Shown here one piece after another: positions 6,476 to 8,293 of a DNA stretch of 8,293 nucleotides; within the stretch, counting starts at the first letter, position 1, and each line of letters starts with the position of its first letter. The position numbers and the translations under genes were made by a program. The DNA is from Actinobacteria bacterium ATB1 (lineage in GTDB: Bacteria; Actinomycetota; Acidimicrobiia; UBA2766). Below the pieces are notes generated by a model, which was given only the letters and a program-made list of their open reading frames with translations, did no database searches and was not told the origin of the DNA. The stretch covers positions 1-8,293 of the forward strand of contig QWHP01000107.1 of assembly GCA_021404985.1 (NCBI GenBank). Reading direction: 5' to 3'.

Positions 6476-6490
6476 GAGGAGCAGTCGCTG
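6476..6490 (+). promoter_or_regulatory. Strong ribosome-binding site leading to a CTG codon
   Basis: GAGGAG at 6476-6481 stands 6 nt before an in-frame CTG at 6488. It is the best start signal for the rsfS frame. The only conventional in-frame alternatives are a TTG at 6419 without a Shine-Dalgarno and an ATG at 6566 that would remove the conserved first helix. Confidence 0.45.
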
Positions 6491-6886
6491 AACCCACGGA
6501 TCGGCACAGCAGCACGCCACACGGAGAACGATCCAGACGCCACCGCAAGGGCCGCGGCCAGGGCGATGGACTCCAGGAAGGCCCATGACGTGGTCGTCTT
6601 GGATGTTTCGAAGACTCTCGGGGTCTGCGACCACTTCGTCATCGGGTCGGGTGCCAACTCCCGGCAGGTCAAGACGATCGTCGACGCCGTGGAAGAGGCC
6701 CTATTGTTGCTCGGCCGGAAGCCACGCATCCGCGAAGGACGTGAGGATGCGAGGTGGACCCTCCTCGACTACGGCGATGTCGTCGTCCACGTGTTCCTCG
6801 AGGAGACGCGGGAGTTCTACAAACTCGAGAGGCTCTGGGCGGATTCACCGCGGCTCGACTGGCGTAACGAGGCCGAAGCCGGTTGA
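6488..6886 (+). CDS. rsfS: Ribosomal silencing factor RsfS
   Basis: RsfS (Iojap family) binds ribosomal protein L14 (uL14) and blocks joining of the ribosomal subunits when nutrients are short. The conserved core is visible: an N-terminal helix with ARAAARAMDSRKAHDVVVLDVS, then CDHFVIGSGANSRQVKTIVDAVEE, DARWTLLDYGDVVVHVF and the closing ETREFYKLERLWADSP. The frame is open from a TTG at 6419 (155 residues). The first 23 residues of that version are Arg/Pro-rich and have no ribosome-binding site, so I favour CTG at 6488 (132 residues), which is nearer the usual family length. It follows nadD, its common neighbour in actinobacteria, after a gap of 78-147 nt depending on the start. Product identity is firm; the start is not. 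Confidence 0.92.
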   Translation: MNPRIGTAARHTENDPDATARAAARAMDSRKAHDVVVLDVSKTLGVCDHFVIGSGANSRQVKTIVDAVEEALLLLGRKPRIREGREDARWTLLDYGDVVVHVFLEETREFYKLERLWADSPRLDWRNEAEAG

Positions 6887-6910
6887 GGGAGCCCGGGCGG
6901 CTTACTCGGG

Positions 6911-8170
6911 TCAGGCGCTCCTTGCCGGTTTGTCCCGGATGTCGATCCATTCGTCCCCGTAGTCTTCGAGAAGCCCGGTGCACTCTGCTAGTGGTGATGC
7001 TGTCCACTCACCGTCGTCGCGTGGCCGGCGCCGCGGGAAGGCGGCGACCATGATGATGGCGAGACCCGAGGCCCCGAGCGAAAGCGGGAGCCAGATCTTG
7101 GCCAGTGCGAGCTTTCGCAGGCTCTCCTTCACGATCCCGGCGACCATCGCCGTGGATTCGGGAGTCTGGGACAGCGAATAGGAGAACACCTCGATATCCG
7201 GGAACCTGGCCAGAGTGTCGATCTGGGTCGCGAGGTCGACCCCGACTGGATCCGCTGAGCCTGCGAGAACCGAAGCCGCTTTCTGGAGACCTTCGGTATG
7301 GGCTGTCGCAGTGAGAACCAGCTCGACAGTGGTCACGTGCACCAGAGCCCCGGTTCGGGGTTCGAAGTCGAGGACGAGACCGCCCTCGAGCACATAGGAG
7401 ACCGAGACAGGCTGTGCCAGCGCCTCTGTCACTGTGCCTCGCAAGTCAGGTCGCACAGCTTCGAGGCTTGCACGAAGATTCGAGATCACCTCTTCATCTC
7501 CGGGCGGAGTCACGGTGTGAAGTTCATCGGGGTTCAGTTGGTTCGGGAGTCCGAATCCGGCCATTTCCTCGATCAGGTCTCGCGCAGGAGCACCATGGAA
7601 ATCGAGACGGAACCGGGCGACCTCGAGGTTCTCGATGACGGGACGCTCATGTTGGGGGGAGAGTTCCCCGATGCTGCCGGTGGATTGCACCCACCAGGGG
7701 TAGCGTTTCGAGGGATCAAAACGCGGTGGGAGGCTGAGTGAATAGGCAGGGGAGCGGTCCACGACATTGCCGGGGTCCCCTGCCCAGGCGTCGTCACTGG
7801 CGACATTGCGCATGTTGTGTCGGTCGAGTACGTACTGGTCCTTGGATGGCATGTTGATCGAAGCCGAAGCCTGGGACGTCTCCCTGACATCGAGGGTGAC
7901 GTTCTTGCCATGACCCTCCTTGGCGTGAATGTCCGTCGTGACTTTGAACGGCAGGGTGCGGGGGGGATCCACCGGCCTCAGCGTCCAAGGGTCGTACGCC
8001 AGCTCGAGGTGGCCCTCCAGATCGACCGACCTGTGGAAGCCCACTGGCAACTCCTCCAGCGTTGGGAGGACGTGCATTCGCCAGACCAGGGGCGCTGTGA
8101 CGAGGACGATCCCCGTCGAGATCGCCACGGCCCTCAGAGCGGAGAGCCGTGATCTCCGGCCGCTTCTCAT
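6911..8170 (-). CDS. PorA/DUF3068-family membrane protein
   Basis: A 419-residue protein with one transmembrane helix near each end. The first (about 13-30) follows a basic N-terminus, MRSGRRSRLSALR, and runs into VLPTLEELP, the opening typical of the family. A large, presumably extracytoplasmic domain (about 32-355) contains NVVDRSPAYSLSLPPRF and YPWWVQS, resembling the conserved Asp-Arg and YPxWD region. The second helix is about 359-378 (WLPLSLGASGLAIIMVAAF), followed by RRRPRD and an acidic cytoplasmic tail. The family is largely actinobacterial and its function is poorly defined; the PorA name does not prove a pore. The ATG at 8170 is preferred, with a GGGGA-type site 6-8 nt upstream; a TTG at 8197 would add nine residues. 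It is convergent with rsfS and probably co-transcribed with the gene ending at 8261. Confidence 0.8.
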   Translation of the reverse strand: MRSGRRSRLSALRAVAISTGIVLVTAPLVWRMHVLPTLEELPVGFHRSVDLEGHLELAYDPWTLRPVDPPRTLPFKVTTDIHAKEGHGKNVTLDVRETSQASASINMPSKDQYVLDRHNMRNVASDDAWAGDPGNVVDRSPAYSLSLPPRFDPSKRYPWWVQSTGSIGELSPQHERPVIENLEVARFRLDFHGAPARDLIEEMAGFGLPNQLNPDELHTVTPPGDEEVISNLRASLEAVRPDLRGTVTEALAQPVSVSYVLEGGLVLDFEPRTGALVHVTTVELVLTATAHTEGLQKAASVLAGSADPVGVDLATQIDTLARFPDIEVFSYSLSQTPESTAMVAGIVKESLRKLALAKIWLPLSLGASGLAIIMVAAFPRRRPRDDGEWTASPLAECTGLLEDYGDEWIDIRDKPARSA

Positions 8171-8250
8171 TCGGTTCCCCGGTTCATGCGTGACCAATCG
8201 TCCGAACGGTGCGGAGCATGAGGACTGGTCCCGAATCCCACGCCTCGCAA
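8167..8250 (-). CDS. Possible 27-codon leader ORF before the DUF3068 gene
   Basis: A TTG at 8250 is preceded at 5 nt by AGGAGG (8261-8256), the best ribosome-binding site in the area. The frame runs for 27 codons and its TGA overlaps the ATG of the membrane-protein gene (ATGA). The peptide has no recognisable domain. It could be a translational-coupling leader or chance; a sequence comparison across relatives is needed to choose. Confidence 0.3.
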   Translation of the reverse strand: MRGVGFGTSPHAPHRSDDWSRMNRGTE

Positions 8251-8260
8251 GACGGCCTCC

Positions 8261-8293
8261 TCAGCGGGACAACAGGGCGTCGATGCGCGAGAC
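8261..8293 (-). CDS. C-terminal end of an unidentified minus-strand gene (partial)
   Basis: On the minus strand the last 33 bases read as ten codons ending ...SRIDALLSR and a TGA at 8263-8261, immediately overlapped by the AGGAGG site of the next frame. The tight packing suggests the end of an upstream operon gene, but ten codons are too few to identify a family or to rule out chance. Confidence 0.35.
   Translation of the reverse strand, partial: VSRIDALLSR

Noticed and set aside
6887..6921. Possible terminator between rsfS and the DUF3068 gene
   Set aside because: Only short, non-stacking repeats (GGAGC/GCTCC, CCCG/CGGG, GCCCGGGC) and no U-tract; not enough to call a hairpin.
1..8293. CRISPR arrays, insertion sequences, tRNA or rRNA genes
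   Set aside because: No regularly spaced direct repeats, transposase motifs, terminal inverted repeats or structural RNA signatures were found by eye.

Overview
This is a high-GC, gene-dense bacterial window. GTG and TTG starts are frequent, genes overlap by 4 nt (GTGA, TTGA), and the order is obgE – proB – (proA slot) – nadD – rsfS. Together with a PorA/DUF3068-family membrane protein, this points to an actinobacterium. A deep-branching, Acidimicrobiia-like lineage is my guess; nothing in the window proves it.

Layout: (i) 2-2803, plus strand, is a tight run: the 3' part of obgE (Obg GTPase), proB (glutamate 5-kinase with PUA domain), and a gene in the usual proA position. That third product is a shrunken relative of gamma-glutamyl phosphate reductase which appears to lack the catalytic cysteine. 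(ii) 2841-3176, minus strand, is a small LuxR/GerE-type regulator convergent with the proA-like gene. A long stem-loop contains both stop codons. (iii) 3177-3310 is a divergent, AT-rich control region with two perfect palindromes and a plausible promoter on each strand. (iv) 3311-6340, plus strand, is a MoxR-type AAA+ ATPase, a CoxE-type VWA protein with an intact MIDAS motif, and nadD, whose TTG start overlaps the coxE-like stop. (v) rsfS follows, possibly starting at a CTG with a strong ribosome-binding site. (vi) 6911-8170, minus strand, is a two-transmembrane PorA/DUF3068-family protein. It is preceded by a possible 27-codon leader ORF and the last codons of another minus-strand gene.

How the genes may work together: obgE and rsfS belong to ribosome assembly and silencing, proB to proline synthesis and nadD to NAD synthesis, a common actinobacterial neighbourhood. 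The MoxR/CoxE pair, a presumed AAA+/VWA chaperone or metal-insertion machine, sits in this locus with its own regulator and operator-like control region. No CO-dehydrogenase subunit is visible. The least ordinary items are the ProA-like probable pseudoenzyme next to a full-length ProB, and the regulator/MoxR/CoxE module coupled to nadD.
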